Assembly (NCBI RefSeq): GCF_001238275.1
Contig: NZ_LGTB01000044.1
Span: 29,838-93,837 of the forward strand
Source of the DNA: Bradyrhizobium viridifuturi
GTDB taxonomy: Bacteria > Pseudomonadota > Alphaproteobacteria > Rhizobiales > Xanthobacteraceae
Direction: 5' to 3'
Length of the DNA stretch: 64,000 nucleotides
Positions within the stretch are counted from its first letter, which is position 1. Each line of letters begins with the position of its first letter. The notes beneath the pieces were generated by a model. It searched no databases. It was given only the letters and a program-made list of their open reading frames with translations, and was not told the origin of the DNA. Below are positions 34,316 to 43,850 of this stretch, one piece after another. The position numbers were made by a program, and so were the translations under genes.

Positions 34316-34993
34316 TCAGCTGCCCATCGCCTGCCAGGCGTTGGAGGCGAACTGCCGGCGCCAGATCACGATCACGACGGCGGCTGTCGTGACGAACAGC
34401 ACCCAGGGGCTGACGAACCAGCCGAGATAGCCGAGCGCGAAGAAGAACGCGCGCTGGCCGCGGTTGAAGTGCCGGCCGGCGGTCTCGAACAGGCGGGTGG
34501 TGCGGATCACATGGGCCTCCGCCTCGGGCGTGTCGCGCTGGCCGGCTGGCGGCATCGCGCCGAACAGGATCGCGACATAGTTGAACAGGCGATAGGCCCA
34601 GGCGAATTTGAAGAACGTGTAGATGAAGATCAGGATCAAGCCGATGCACTTGACCTCCCACAAAGCGGGCGAGGGCGTCAGGTTGACCGGCAGCGCACCG
34701 AGCACTGCGAGCGCGTCATTAGTCGCGCGCAGCAGCGCCAGCGCGCCGCCGATCGCGATCAGGCTGGTCGAGGCGAAGAACGCGGTGCCGTTCTGCAAGG
34801 AGGCCATGATCTGCATGTCGACCATCCGCGCCTCGCGGTGGAGCAGATTCCGCACCCAGATCTCGCGATAGACATGCATGCGCGCCGACAGGCTGTCGCG
34901 CCCATAGGCGGTGTGCTCAAGCGTGATGGCGTAGACCAGCCATTCAAGTGCAAAGAAGCCGACGGCCAGGATGTCGACCCAATAGCCGGTCAT
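34316..34993 (-). CDS. DUF599 membrane protein
   Basis: 225 residues from ATG 34993, preceded by AAGGAAGG. A slightly longer frame from 35008 would place its Met on that binding site. There are four hydrophobic segments (about 5-22, 67-90, 110-135, 185-210). GRDSLSARMHVYREIWVRNL and MASLQNGTAFFASTSLIAIG are typical of DUF599. The function is unknown. It is divergent from the glutathione transferase gene with 121 bases between. Confidence 0.82.
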   Translation of the reverse strand: MTGYWVDILAVGFFALEWLVYAITLEHTAYGRDSLSARMHVYREIWVRNLLHREARMVDMQIMASLQNGTAFFASTSLIAIGGALALLRATNDALAVLGALPVNLTPSPALWEVKCIGLILIFIYTFFKFAWAYRLFNYVAILFGAMPPAGQRDTPEAEAHVIRTTRLFETAGRHFNRGQRAFFFALGYLGWFVSPWVLFVTTAAVVIVIWRRQFASNAWQAMGS

Positions 34994-35114
34994 GGTGCCT
35001 TCCTTCATGAACGCGCGGCTGCCCGTCCGCGCCGCGCTGCATCTCGCGTCATGTACAGGTTGAACGCGTGCGATGCACTATGGCAAACTGCGCCGGCAAC
35101 AGGATTCCCCCGAC

Positions 35115-35768
35115 ATGCTCAAGCTCGTCATCGGCAACAAGAACTACTCGTCATGGTCGATGCGGCCCTGGCTGGCGCTGCGCGCCAACGACATCCCGTT
35201 CGAGGAGGTCTTCATTCCGCTCTACACGGACCAGGCCGACAAGGACCGCATCCTCGCTTTCAGCAAGGCCGGCAAGGTGCCGACGCTGATCGACGGCGAG
35301 GTCACGGTGTGGGATTCGTTGGCGATCATCGAATATCTCGCCGAGAAATTTCCCGAGGCGAAGCTGTGGCCGGCGGATCGCGCCGCGCGCGCGCATGCCC
35401 GCGCGATCTCGGCGGAGATGCATTCCGGCTTCGTGCCGTTGCGCAGCGAATGCGGCATGAACCTGCACCGGCCGATCAAGGCCGTCGCGCTATCGAACGA
35501 CGCGCGCGGCAACGTGGCGCGGATCGAGGAGATCTGGGCCGATTGCCACGCGCGCTATGGCAGGCAGGGGCCGTTCCTGTTCGGGGCATTCTCGGCAGCG
35601 GATGCGATGTACGCCCCCGTGGTGCATCGGTTCCGCACCTACGCGATCCCGGTGAAGGCGGCGGCGCAGCATTATGTTGACGCCATGATGGCGCTGCCGG
35701 CGTTCCAGGAATGGACCCGCGACGGTCTGGCTGAGACGCTGCGGATCGACCGATTCGAGGACGCCTGA
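35115..35768 (+). CDS. Glutathione S-transferase family protein
   Basis: 217 residues. The N-terminal thioredoxin-fold domain (LVIGNKNYSSWSMRPWLALR, GKVPTLIDGEVTVWDSLAII) has the cis-Pro VPTL and the glutathione-binding DS. An all-helical domain follows (DRAARAHARAISAEMHSGF). The YSSWS start is typical of a bacterial GST subgroup near maleylacetoacetate isomerase-like proteins. ATG 35115 is preferred over an upstream start because the family begins with this beta strand. Substrate is unknown. Confidence 0.88.
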   Translation: MLKLVIGNKNYSSWSMRPWLALRANDIPFEEVFIPLYTDQADKDRILAFSKAGKVPTLIDGEVTVWDSLAIIEYLAEKFPEAKLWPADRAARAHARAISAEMHSGFVPLRSECGMNLHRPIKAVALSNDARGNVARIEEIWADCHARYGRQGPFLFGAFSAADAMYAPVVHRFRTYAIPVKAAAQHYVDAMMALPAFQEWTRDGLAETLRIDRFEDA

Positions 35769-35884
35769 CTGGTCCAGCGCTTCCGAATTGTGACGGCGGC
35801 TGCAAAGATCGCGGCTTGACGCCGCGCGGCCGAAGGCGTCGAATCCGACAGGCTGGTTTCGCAAGTCGTGAAAGGACTTAGACC

Positions 35885-36253
35885 ATGGGCATTCTGGATT
35901 CCCTGGAGAATTCGCCGGAGCTCAAAGGCATGCTCGGCCAGCTCGGCGCGGCCGTGATCCCCGTCGTGCTCGGCGAGGTGATGGGCAATGGCGGGCAGGG
36001 CGGCTTGTCCGCGATCGTCGCCAAGCTCGAGCAGGCCGGCCTCGGCGAGCAGGTCAAATCCTGGATCGGCACCGGCCAGAACCTGCCGATCACGGCCGAC
36101 CAGCTCCAGCAGGTGCTGGGCAGCGACACGGTCAAGCAGCTCGCAGCCAGGTTCAACATCCCCGTCGACCAGCTGTCCAAGGTGCTGGCCCAGCAGCTTC
36201 CGGGTGCGGTCGATAGCGCGAGCCCGAACGGCAAGCTGCCGCATACCGCCTGA
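35885..36253 (+). CDS. YidB family protein (DUF937)
   Basis: 122 residues. GQGGLSAIVAKLEQAGLGEQ, SWIGTGQNLPITADQLQQVL and LGSDTVKQLAARFNIP are the repeated helical signature of the YidB/DUF937 family. No signal peptide or membrane segment is present. The function is not established. It starts about 115 bases after the GST gene; AAAGGACTTAGACC precedes the ATG. Confidence 0.85.
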   Translation: MGILDSLENSPELKGMLGQLGAAVIPVVLGEVMGNGGQGGLSAIVAKLEQAGLGEQVKSWIGTGQNLPITADQLQQVLGSDTVKQLAARFNIPVDQLSKVLAQQLPGAVDSASPNGKLPHTA

Positions 36254-36471
36254 GCCGGTGGAACCGGGTTCCTGCGGAGGCCCGGCGGGCAATTTCGGGC
36301 TGGCACGTAAATTGCTGCCTATCACCCTGAAAAACCTGCAAAAATCGTAGCTTTGCCATGCCCCAATCTTGCTGGATTTGGGGCAGGGCGATGTGCTAGC
36401 TTGCCGCAGGGTTCTCAAAATGCCGGCCAGAGCTATCGGGACTGTCAGCCCGGCCAGCAATCTCTAAGAAA

Positions 36472-36675
36472 ATGGAGAGGGCGTTGAAGCATAAGTACTC
36501 GATTGGCGAGATCGTCTATTTCACGGCCAGCAACGTGGCGCGCCCCGCTGCGAGCGGCACCTATGAGGTGATCCGCCTGCTGCCGACCGAGGGGGACGAC
36601 TGCCAGTATCGCATCAAGAGCTCGACTGAAGCTTTCGAACGGGTGGCCAAGGAGAGCCAGCTCGCGCTGTCCTGA
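36472..36675 (+). CDS. Small conserved hypothetical protein
   Basis: 67 residues, basic start (MERALKHKYSIGEIVYFTAS) and then GTYEVIRLLPTEGDDCQYRI, KSSTEAFERVAKESQLAL. The pattern of short beta strands suggests a small SH3-like barrel. Similar short proteins are common in Bradyrhizobium as far as I recall; no function is known. It stands alone, with gaps of 218 and 153 bases on either side. Confidence 0.65.
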   Translation: MERALKHKYSIGEIVYFTASNVARPAASGTYEVIRLLPTEGDDCQYRIKSSTEAFERVAKESQLALS

Positions 36676-36828
36676 ACGAGTTGTGCGCAAGCCGGCGGCT
36701 GGAGCGGGTTTCCCGCCGCCGCCGTCAAAAGGCCCTGTTCGCAGACCCATTGTGCTGAAGGTTGGACGTCGGGGTGGCGACGTTGGCCGTCGCCGATTGT
36801 GCTTACGCTGCGTTGAGGGACATCGCGC

Positions 36829-37782
36829 ATGAATTGGGCTTCCTCGCTGGATCAGATCTGGCGCTCACCGACCTTCCCGATGTGGCTGACGCTGGCCGCA
36901 GCGGGGTTCTTTGGGATCGTTGTCCTGGTCACGCTGCTGCGCGCGGAGAAGTCCGTCGCCAATGGTGCGCTGACCGTCATCACGCTGCTGTCGATCGCGG
37001 TCGCGGTCGCCGCGACGATCCGCGGCTTCGGGCCGGGCGGGCAGGCGGCGGCGCCGGGCGAGACACGAACCGCGCAATTGACCGGCCAGACGCTGCCGGC
37101 GCTGGCCTGCGTCGACGACCTCGCCGGAGACGCCGTGCTCAATGCCTGCGAGAAGGTGCTGTTCGGTTCGTCCGATACGGCCGCGGCCGCGGTCAGCTAC
37201 GCGGCGGCGCAGATCTCACGCCTGACAGCGCTCGGCGACATCGCAACCGCGGAGCGCAATTCGACCACCGAGTTGCAGGCGCTGCGCCGCGCCATCGAGC
37301 ATGACCGGTACGGCCTGGTGGCCTATGCGCTGATGGCGCGCGACCACTGCACCCCGACGGCGTGCGCCGCTTTCCGCTCGCTCGGCGACAACCATCAGAT
37401 CGTCGCCAACATGAACGATCGGACCTACGAGAACCTGATCACCCGCTACGCCGCGTCATGGAACGCGCCGGCCACGGCCGCCCAGGCGTCGGCCGCCGGG
37501 CTGGTTGCCGCACTGCCGCCATCGATGCCCACCGGCCGGCCGACCAATGCGGAGTTTCCGAGCTCGGCGGACACCCCGCCGGTCAGCATCATGACGCCCG
37601 TACCGGCGAAGCCGGCCGCTGCGGCGCCGCCACCGGCCGCGCGCGCTGCCGCCGCGCCGCCCGCTGCCCCGAAGCGGCCGCCTGCCGCGAAGCGTCCGGT
37701 CCAGATCGCGCCGGCCGCTTCTGCGCCGGCGGCGCCGCCACCTGCCGCGGCGAGTGCGCCGGCGGCCGCGAGCCAGGACTGA
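36829..37782 (+). CDS. Membrane protein with disordered Ala/Pro-rich tail
   Basis: 317 residues with two N-terminal hydrophobic segments (about 16-36 and 46-62). A soluble domain follows (about 80-210) with conserved-looking cysteines (PALACVDDLAGDAVLNACEK; DHCTPTACAAF), then about 100 residues almost wholly Ala, Pro, Lys and Arg. The cysteine pairs could form disulfides if the domain is periplasmic. I do not recognise a family. Confidence 0.65.
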   Translation: MNWASSLDQIWRSPTFPMWLTLAAAGFFGIVVLVTLLRAEKSVANGALTVITLLSIAVAVAATIRGFGPGGQAAAPGETRTAQLTGQTLPALACVDDLAGDAVLNACEKVLFGSSDTAAAAVSYAAAQISRLTALGDIATAERNSTTELQALRRAIEHDRYGLVAYALMARDHCTPTACAAFRSLGDNHQIVANMNDRTYENLITRYAASWNAPATAAQASAAGLVAALPPSMPTGRPTNAEFPSSADTPPVSIMTPVPAKPAAAAPPPAARAAAAPPAAPKRPPAAKRPVQIAPAASAPAAPPPAAASAPAAASQD

Positions 37783-37912
37783 GCGTCGGCACGAGCGTGA
37801 TGACGGCGGCCTGAACCGCCGTCATCACATTGTTCCCTGCGCTAATCCCGATATCCACTGCCGCTTTGATCACTCCCTTTCCAAAGCGCGCGCCGGCCGC
37901 TACATCCGCCGT

Positions 37913-38353
37913 ATGCCGCTTCATCTCATCAAACTCGCCGTCGGTTGCGACTCGGTCAAGGAACTCAAGGGCTGGGTTGCCGAGCGGATGGCGACCGCCA
38001 AGAAAAGGGGCTTGCCGCTCCGTCACGTCCACATCACGAGGATGACGCCGAAGCGCGAGGAGGAGATCCTCGCCGGCGGCTCGCTGTACTGGGTGATCCG
38101 CGGCGAGATCGCGGCGCGCGAGAAGATCGTGGCGATCGAGCCGTTCCGCGACAAGGACGGCATCGGACGCTGCCGGCTGCTGATGCAGCCCAAGGTGATC
38201 GCGGTCTCGCCGCGGCCGATGCGGCCGTTCCAGGGCTGGCGCTATCTGACCGCGGACTCCGCGCCCGCAGACCTCACCAAATCGAGCGCGGCCAGCGTGG
38301 CGTCGATGCCGGAGCCAATGCGCCGCGAGCTGCGCGACCTCGGATTGCTCTGA
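37913..38353 (+). CDS. DUF1489 family protein
   Basis: 146 residues starting MPLHLIKLAVGCDSVKEL. Other signature parts are RHVHITRMTPKREEEILAGG, SLYWVIRGEIAARE and KDGIGRCRLLM. DUF1489 is an alphaproteobacterial family without known function. The start at 37913 matches the usual family start; upstream in-frame codons do not. It converges on a minus-strand gene 42 bases away. Confidence 0.87.
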   Translation: MPLHLIKLAVGCDSVKELKGWVAERMATAKKRGLPLRHVHITRMTPKREEEILAGGSLYWVIRGEIAAREKIVAIEPFRDKDGIGRCRLLMQPKVIAVSPRPMRPFQGWRYLTADSAPADLTKSSAASVASMPEPMRRELRDLGLL

Positions 38354-38395
38354 GCGATCGGATTGCTGTGAGCAGCAAGCGGCGGTTGGCGCGGA

Positions 38396-39142
38396 TCACT
38401 GCGTGACGAGATGCAGCCGGCCCCATTCCGATGCCGGGATCTCGACATAGCGGCCGCCCCCGGCATTGCTGACCGCGACGTCGAGCAGCTGGTGATCGAT
38501 CCCCATCTCGCCGAGGTAGCGGCGAAACTGGTCGGTGAAGATCGAGGTCAGGTTCTCGCGATGCTCGGCCGAGACGTTGGGTGCCAGGCGGTTGTGGATT
38601 TCCATGCCGCTCAGCACCACGTGGCTGCCCGCCGGCAGACTGCGATGCACGCCGCCCGACAGCATCAGCACGCAGGCGAGATCGCAGGCAATGGCGGACG
38701 GCTTCTCCTTCGCATCCAGCGGGCCGCCGGGCCGCTTCAGTGCAAAGCATTCCTCCTCGGATTTCCCGTTGCAGGCCTCGACCTCGGTCGCCGCGACCAC
38801 GGCATCGATGCCGCGATCGCGCAGGATGCGGCCGAGGCTCGTGGCGACGTTGAGGTTGGAGTTCCCCTTGATGTTGATCACCACCGGAAGCTTGCGGCCG
38901 TTTTGTCGGTCGAGGATCGCCAACAGGCGCTTGTAGGTGTCCCATTGCACGGAGCCTTCGGCGGCGATCCAGTCCGAGCAGCCCGGACCGCAGGCGTCAG
39001 GTGCGCCATGCGCGACGTAGAAGATCATCGCGCCGGGTGCCGAATTGACGCCGCCGACCGGTGGCCGGGTCTGCGCCTGCGCCATCCCGGCGGCCAATAG
39101 TGCGATGCTGAGAAGAATGCCCTGCCTGAAATACCTGCTCAT
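38396..39142 (-). CDS. Secreted hypothetical protein (possibly COG3904-like)
   Basis: 248 residues with a clear signal peptide (ILLSIALLAAGMAQAQ). The mature part has several cysteines (DACGPGCSDWIAAEGSVQW; EACNGKSEEECFAL; IACDLACVLMLSGGVHRSLP). GSVQWDTYKRLLAIL and CDLACVLMLSGG resemble predicted periplasmic proteins of a ClpP/crotonase-like fold (COG3904), where the last motif contains the putative serine region. That comparison is from memory and moderate. It is followed downstream, in the opposite direction, by DUF1489. Confidence 0.65.
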   Translation of the reverse strand: MSRYFRQGILLSIALLAAGMAQAQTRPPVGGVNSAPGAMIFYVAHGAPDACGPGCSDWIAAEGSVQWDTYKRLLAILDRQNGRKLPVVINIKGNSNLNVATSLGRILRDRGIDAVVAATEVEACNGKSEEECFALKRPGGPLDAKEKPSAIACDLACVLMLSGGVHRSLPAGSHVVLSGMEIHNRLAPNVSAEHRENLTSIFTDQFRRYLGEMGIDHQLLDVAVSNAGGGRYVEIPASEWGRLHLVTQ

Positions 39143-39286
39143 TCCGACCGCCTGTGAAAGGCGCGATCATCCCCGCGTCGCGCGCGTGGCGCAAGCACGA
39201 CCCGGCCGCGCGGATGAGGCCGGGGCCCTCATTACAGGTTCGCAGCCTGCTTGCGCGTGAACCGCATCACACTTTCGGATCCGGCT

Positions 39287-40138
39287 CTAGACCGCGATGT
39301 TGTCGATCAGGCGCGTGCTGCCGAGCCTTGCCGCGACCAGCATCCGCATCGGGCCGTCCTTGAGCGAGCCGATCGGCGCCAGGGTGGCGGCGTGGCGAAC
39401 CTCGAGATAGTCGAGCACGAAGCCGGCCTTGGTGATTTCAGCGGCGCCGGCGGCCATTGCGGTTGCGGTGTCCTCGCCGGCGCGCAGGCGGCCTGCCGCT
39501 TGCTTCATCACGCGGTTGAGTTCGGGCGCCGCGCGCCGTTCCTCCGGCGAGAGGTAGACGTTGCGCGAGGACATCGCGAGGCCGTCGCGTTCGCGCACCG
39601 TCTTGGATCCGATCACCTTGACGCCGAGGTCGAGGTCCGCGGCCATCTGGGTCACGACCCGGAGCTGCTGAAAGTCCTTTTCGCCGAAGATCGCAATGTC
39701 GGGCCGGACCTGGGTGAACAGCTTGCCGACCACGGTGGCGACGCCGCCGAAGAAATGCGGTCGGAAGCGATCCTCGAGCCCGGCGATCGCCGGTCCCTCC
39801 GGCACGATCCTGGTGGCGAAGCCGTCCGGATACATCGCCTTCACCTCGGGGTGCCAGATCAGGTCGACGCCCTCGGCGGCGAGCTTGGCGACGTCTTCCT
39901 TCCAGGTGCGCGGATACGAGCCGAAGTCTTCAGTGGGAGCAAATTGCGTCGGGTTGACGAAGATCGACACCACGACCCGCTTGGCGCGGCGCTTGGCGAG
40001 CCGCACCAGCGACACATGGCCGTCATGGAGCGCACCCATGGTCGGGACCAGCGCGACGGTCGCCTTCTTGGCGCGCAGGGCGTCGACGGCGCGACGAAGG
40101 GCGGGGACGGTACGGACAACGGTGGGATTTCTCGGCAT
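39287..40138 (-). CDS. panC: Pantoate--beta-alanine ligase
   Basis: 283 residues. PanC joins pantoate and beta-alanine with ATP to give pantothenate for coenzyme A. The HIGH-like motif is MGALHDGHVSLV at about residue 34. FVNPTQFAPTEDFGSYPRTW, IFGEKDFQQLRVV and SSRNVYLSPEER are all family signatures, and the length is normal. No panB or panD is adjacent. Start ATG at 40138 (complement). Confidence 0.95.
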   Translation of the reverse strand: MPRNPTVVRTVPALRRAVDALRAKKATVALVPTMGALHDGHVSLVRLAKRRAKRVVVSIFVNPTQFAPTEDFGSYPRTWKEDVAKLAAEGVDLIWHPEVKAMYPDGFATRIVPEGPAIAGLEDRFRPHFFGGVATVVGKLFTQVRPDIAIFGEKDFQQLRVVTQMAADLDLGVKVIGSKTVRERDGLAMSSRNVYLSPEERRAAPELNRVMKQAAGRLRAGEDTATAMAAGAAEITKAGFVLDYLEVRHAATLAPIGSLKDGPMRMLVAARLGSTRLIDNIAV

Positions 40139-40412
40139 CTGGTCTCGACTCGTGGTGCAATGCGGGTGGGATGTCTGGTGTTCGGCAGGTAGCGCAGCTT
40201 ACCAAGTCCGGGCCGCTATCGGCAAACCGCCGTGCACGCATTACCCGATCTCGAGCGCGCATGGATCACGGGTCTCGTGCCGCCGATCGACGCAGCCGGC
40301 CCGCTCGTTCGATTCATCATTAAGGACGGCTGCAATTGATTTCCTCTCGCGGTGATGCATTTCACTTGACCGCAGCCGTGCTCGATTTGAAGATCATCGC
40401 GGGGATTGAATC

Positions 40413-41336
40413 ATGTTGGTGCAGGCTAGTCAGGGTCAATCCGGCTCCGCACATGTCGTGGTGCTTGGCAACGAGAAGGGTGGTTCGGGCAAATCGACCA
40501 CCGCCCTGCATATCGCCGTTGCGCTCCTGAAAGCCGGACAACGCGTCGCCACCATCGATCTCGACTGCCGCCAGCAGAGCTTCACCCGCTACATCGGCAA
40601 TCGCCAGGCCTGGGCGCGGCGCTCCGGGCTCGATCTCGAACTCCCCGCGCACCACTGCATCAAGTACGGCGAGACGATGCAGATCGAGGAGAACGAGAAC
40701 GCCGAATTCCAGCAGTTCATGGCCGCGGTGAGCGCGGTCGAACGTGCCTATGATTTCATCGTGATCGATACCCCCGGCTCGGACAGCTACCTGATGCGGC
40801 TCGCGCATTCGATGGCCGACACGCTGGTGACGCCGATCAACGACAGCTTCCTCGATTTCGACGTGCTGGGCACCGTCGATCCGGCGACCTATGCGGTGAT
40901 CGGCGAGAGCCATTACGCCGAGATGGTGCGCGACGTCAGACGCAAGCGCCGCCAGCTCGACGGCGCCTCGACCGACTGGATCGTGGTGCGCAACCGGCTG
41001 TCGATGCTCGGCTCGCGCAACAAGCAGCTGGTCGCCGACGGCTTGAAGCAGCTGTCGCTGCGGATCGGGTTCCGGGCGGTGGACGGCTTTGCCGAGCGGG
41101 TGGTCTACCGCGAATTCTTCCCGCGCGGGCTGACGGCGCTCGACGACATCGACGAGGCGACGCTCGGCACCCGCCCGAACCTCGGCCACGTCACCGCCCG
41201 CGAGGAGGTGATGAGCCTGCTCCGCCAGCTCAAGCTGCCGCTCGACGAGCGCGGCCGCCGCCGCGCCGCCAACCGGGCCGAATGGTTCAGCCAGGTCGAC
41301 AAGCCGCTCGAAGTCGACGACATCATCGGCAGCTAG
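40413..41336 (+). CDS. mipZ: ParA-like division-plane ATPase MipZ
   Basis: 307 residues. The deviant Walker A motif NEKGGSGKSTT is at residue 20, followed by VATIDLDCRQQSFTRYIGNR and FIVIDTPGSD (Walker B). In Caulobacter MipZ binds ParB near the pole and blocks FtsZ, placing the ring at mid-cell. Compared with plasmid ParA it lacks an N-terminal HTH and has the alphaproteobacterial C-terminus (DGFAERVVYREFFPRGLTAL). It is divergent from panC with 274 bases between, in which I see no clear site. Confidence 0.9.
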   Translation: MLVQASQGQSGSAHVVVLGNEKGGSGKSTTALHIAVALLKAGQRVATIDLDCRQQSFTRYIGNRQAWARRSGLDLELPAHHCIKYGETMQIEENENAEFQQFMAAVSAVERAYDFIVIDTPGSDSYLMRLAHSMADTLVTPINDSFLDFDVLGTVDPATYAVIGESHYAEMVRDVRRKRRQLDGASTDWIVVRNRLSMLGSRNKQLVADGLKQLSLRIGFRAVDGFAERVVYREFFPRGLTALDDIDEATLGTRPNLGHVTAREEVMSLLRQLKLPLDERGRRRAANRAEWFSQVDKPLEVDDIIGS

Positions 41337-41563
41337 CGATCGTGAATTGATAGGGGCCGCTTCCAAATCGCTCGCGCGGGAGGCGGGTGGCCAAAATATC
41401 GAAAACAACCCCATGCAAAGCAGCCGAGGCGGCCGGCGTTCGACCAGGTCCGGGCCTTGGGAGTTGAAAGCCGCGATGATCGCGGCAGGGCCGAAATAGC
41501 GTATTCGCCTCAGGATCCGCCGCCGCTGATCCTTCCGGCCGCCGGGCTGAATCCGCAGCTCCG

Positions 41564-42649
41564 CTATCGGTTCGGCGTCAGCACCGTCATCTTGAACGGC
41601 CCGCCATTGGCGGCGGCATGCGCCACGGCATCGTTGGCGTGGTCGAGATCGAAGGTCGTGACCTCGAACTGATCGAGCCGCAACAGCCCGGCGCGGGCGA
41701 GGTTGACGAGGCCGAAGGTTGCCTCCGGCGGATACATCCAGACGCCGTGAATGCTGATGCATTCGCGCATGATCCAGGGGTAGGGCAGCTCGAGCCCCGG
41801 TCCACCCTGCATTCCGACGCCGCCCATCAGGACGACCCGGCCATAGGGACGCACCGTCATGATCGCGGCGCGAACGGTCGGCGTCGTTACCGATGGCGGC
41901 ATCAGGTCGAGCACGCAGTCGATCGGACCGGGCGCGGCGCGCCGCATGCGTTCACGATCGTCGTCCTCGTTGCCACCGAGCTTCACGGTACGCACGCGCG
42001 GTCCGAACCTGCGGACCAGATCGGCCAGCACCTGCTCGTTGCGGCCGGGCGCGACGACGCAGGCCGCGCCCATCGCGAGCGCGACGGCGACGGCGGCGCT
42101 GCCGAAATTGCCGGTGGCGCCGCTCACCAGCACCGTCTCGCCCGGCTGCAGGCGCGCCGCCAGGAATCCGCCATAGGGCACAAGGCAGGTGCCGAGCGCG
42201 CACCATGCCGGCGCATCGGCCGGGTCGATCGCGCCGATCCGCTTGACGTTCTCGGTCGGCACCAGGGTCTGCTCAGCGAACGAGCCGTGGCGAAAGTGCC
42301 GCTGCAGGCGGAGCCCGCCTTCGCCGCGCGCGCTCCAGCCCTGCAGCGTAATGTCCGGCGAGATGCTGTCGTCGCGCGAGCGGAAGGTCGGATCGCAATA
42401 CACCCAATCGCCGGCGGTGAGGTGGGTTGCGTCCGGACCGACGGCGCGAACCTGTCCGATCGCGCCCGGACCCGGAACGGCCGGCAGCTCCAGCAGGTAG
42501 CTGCGCTCGCCGCTAAAGACCTCGTTGGCGTAGGACAGCACGCGCGTCGCGATGACGTCGACGAGGACTTCACCCGTGCCCATCGCGGGTGCGGGGATTT
42601 CCTCGATCACGAGCGGTGAGCCGAACGATTTCAGGATTGCTGCTTTCAT
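41564..42649 (-). CDS. Zinc-type alcohol dehydrogenase/quinone oxidoreductase family protein
   Basis: 361 residues, medium-chain dehydrogenase fold: MKAAILKSFGSPLVIEEIPA, VPGPGAIGQVRAVG, then the Rossmann motif VLVSGATGNFGSAAVAVAL and VVAPGRNEQVLADLV. The classical GHE catalytic-zinc motif is replaced by GPGAIG and the structural-zinc cysteine loop is missing, so it may not bind zinc. The start ATG at 42649 follows a purine-rich site. It is divergent from the XRE/MmyB-type regulator with 103 bases between, a typical pairing in which that regulator controls the dehydrogenase. Confidence 0.85.
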   Translation of the reverse strand: MKAAILKSFGSPLVIEEIPAPAMGTGEVLVDVIATRVLSYANEVFSGERSYLLELPAVPGPGAIGQVRAVGPDATHLTAGDWVYCDPTFRSRDDSISPDITLQGWSARGEGGLRLQRHFRHGSFAEQTLVPTENVKRIGAIDPADAPAWCALGTCLVPYGGFLAARLQPGETVLVSGATGNFGSAAVAVALAMGAACVVAPGRNEQVLADLVRRFGPRVRTVKLGGNEDDDRERMRRAAPGPIDCVLDLMPPSVTTPTVRAAIMTVRPYGRVVLMGGVGMQGGPGLELPYPWIMRECISIHGVWMYPPEATFGLVNLARAGLLRLDQFEVTTFDLDHANDAVAHAAANGGPFKMTVLTPNR

Positions 42650-42752
42650 CTGGTCTTGTCCCCGGTTGAGAGCGGCATCATGCCGCGCGCCGTTGCGCCC
42701 AAGAAGACCTGGTATTATCCTAGGACTACCAAACCCACTCAGGAGTCTCCTG

Positions 42753-43529
42753 ATGGCCACTGCGCGGCAAAGCGAACTCGGTGATTTCCTGCGATCGCGG
42801 CGGCAGAAGCTGACGCCCAAGCTGACCGGCGCCCAGGCCGTTCGGCGGCGCCGAACGCCCGGCCTGCGCCGCGAGGAGGTGGCCGAGCTCGCCGGCATCG
42901 GGGTCGACTGGTACATCCGCCTCGAGCAGGGGCGCTCCGTCAGCCCGTCCGCCACCACGATCGACGCGCTGGCGCGGGCGCTGCGCCTCAGCAAGGCCGA
43001 GCACGCGCATCTGCGGGCGCTTGCGAAGGATGGCGACCGCCGACCATTTGCCGCCGAGACCGTGCCGCCCGCGATCCGGCGGGTCGTCGAAAGCCTCAAC
43101 CAGCCGGCCTATGTCACGGGGCGGCGATGGGACGTGCTGACCTGGAACGCGGCCGCAGAGGAGGTCTTCGCGTTCGGCCGCGTACCCGAGGACGAGCGCA
43201 ATACGCTGCTCTTCGTGCTGACCAACCCCAAGAGCCGGCAGCTGTTCGGCGCAGGCTGGCCCGAGGAGGCGCGGCGCATCGTGACCCAGTTCCGCCGGAC
43301 CCACGACCTCTGGGCCGGCGATCCGGCCTTCCTCGATCTGCAGGGGCGGCTTCGCGCAGGCTGTCCGGAGTTCGACGGCTGGTGGGGGACCCACGACGTC
43401 AGCGTCAGCGTGGCCGGAAGGAAGGTGCTCAATCACCCCAAGCGCGGTCGCCTGACCTTTGAATACGCCACGTTCCAGGCCAATGACGATCCGGGCCTAA
43501 AACTGATCATTTATACCGAAATCGGTTGA
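42753..43529 (+). CDS. XRE regulator with MmyB-like ligand domain
   Basis: 258 residues. The N-terminal HTH (about 10-70) has the group signature LGDFLRSRRQKLTP and RRTPGLRREEVAELAGIGVD, then WYIRLEQGR. The C-terminal domain (about 100-255) fits MmyB-like ligand binding (RRWDVLTWNAAAEEVFAFGR, DPAFLDLQGRLRAG). ATG 42753 is used because family sequence starts there (AGGAGTCTCCTG upstream). Actinobacterial and proteobacterial members bind fatty-acid-like ligands. The divergent dehydrogenase is the likely target. Confidence 0.9.
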   Translation: MATARQSELGDFLRSRRQKLTPKLTGAQAVRRRRTPGLRREEVAELAGIGVDWYIRLEQGRSVSPSATTIDALARALRLSKAEHAHLRALAKDGDRRPFAAETVPPAIRRVVESLNQPAYVTGRRWDVLTWNAAAEEVFAFGRVPEDERNTLLFVLTNPKSRQLFGAGWPEEARRIVTQFRRTHDLWAGDPAFLDLQGRLRAGCPEFDGWWGTHDVSVSVAGRKVLNHPKRGRLTFEYATFQANDDPGLKLIIYTEIG

Positions 43530-43850
43530 AATCCGGGGTTTTCCGGTGATTTTTGTCACAGAGCGGCCAAAAAGCCGGAACAAAGGTGCCGGAATCCGGT
43601 TTTCCCCTCAACGTCGATCCAGAGGTCGAACGCAACCTTGGGAACTCACGTCAAAGGGTAAGAGGAGGGCGCAAGCCACCGCGTTGGTGGTGTGCACCTG
43701 CACAAACTATAGGTGCAACGCACAACGTTATGCCACCGAAGCCACAATATTTGGACTTCCTGTCACGGCGCTGTGACATATATTCTTAAAAGGGGGCCGA
43801 AGAGCCTCCCGCCAAAATAGCCCCGTAAAGGCGGGCACCTCGAGGACGTC
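43530..43850. promoter_or_regulatory. Intergenic region with CRP-like dyad before a hydrolase gene
   Basis: No gene is seen in these 321 bases. A perfect inverted repeat TGTCAC-GGCGCT-GTGACA lies at 43761-43778, resembling sites of CRP/FNR-type proteins. TATATT (43779-43784) just after it could be a -10, 66 bases before the hydrolase ATG. The rest has only weak dyads. Confidence 0.4.

Noticed and set aside
41337..41563. A palindromic repeat in the convergent gap between mipZ and the dehydrogenase gene
   Set aside because: I looked for the elements seen in other convergent gaps and found only weak dyads.
43546..43789. Two short overlapping open frames in the gap before the hydrolase gene
   Set aside because: No ribosome-binding site, no family resemblance, and composition differs from real genes in the window.
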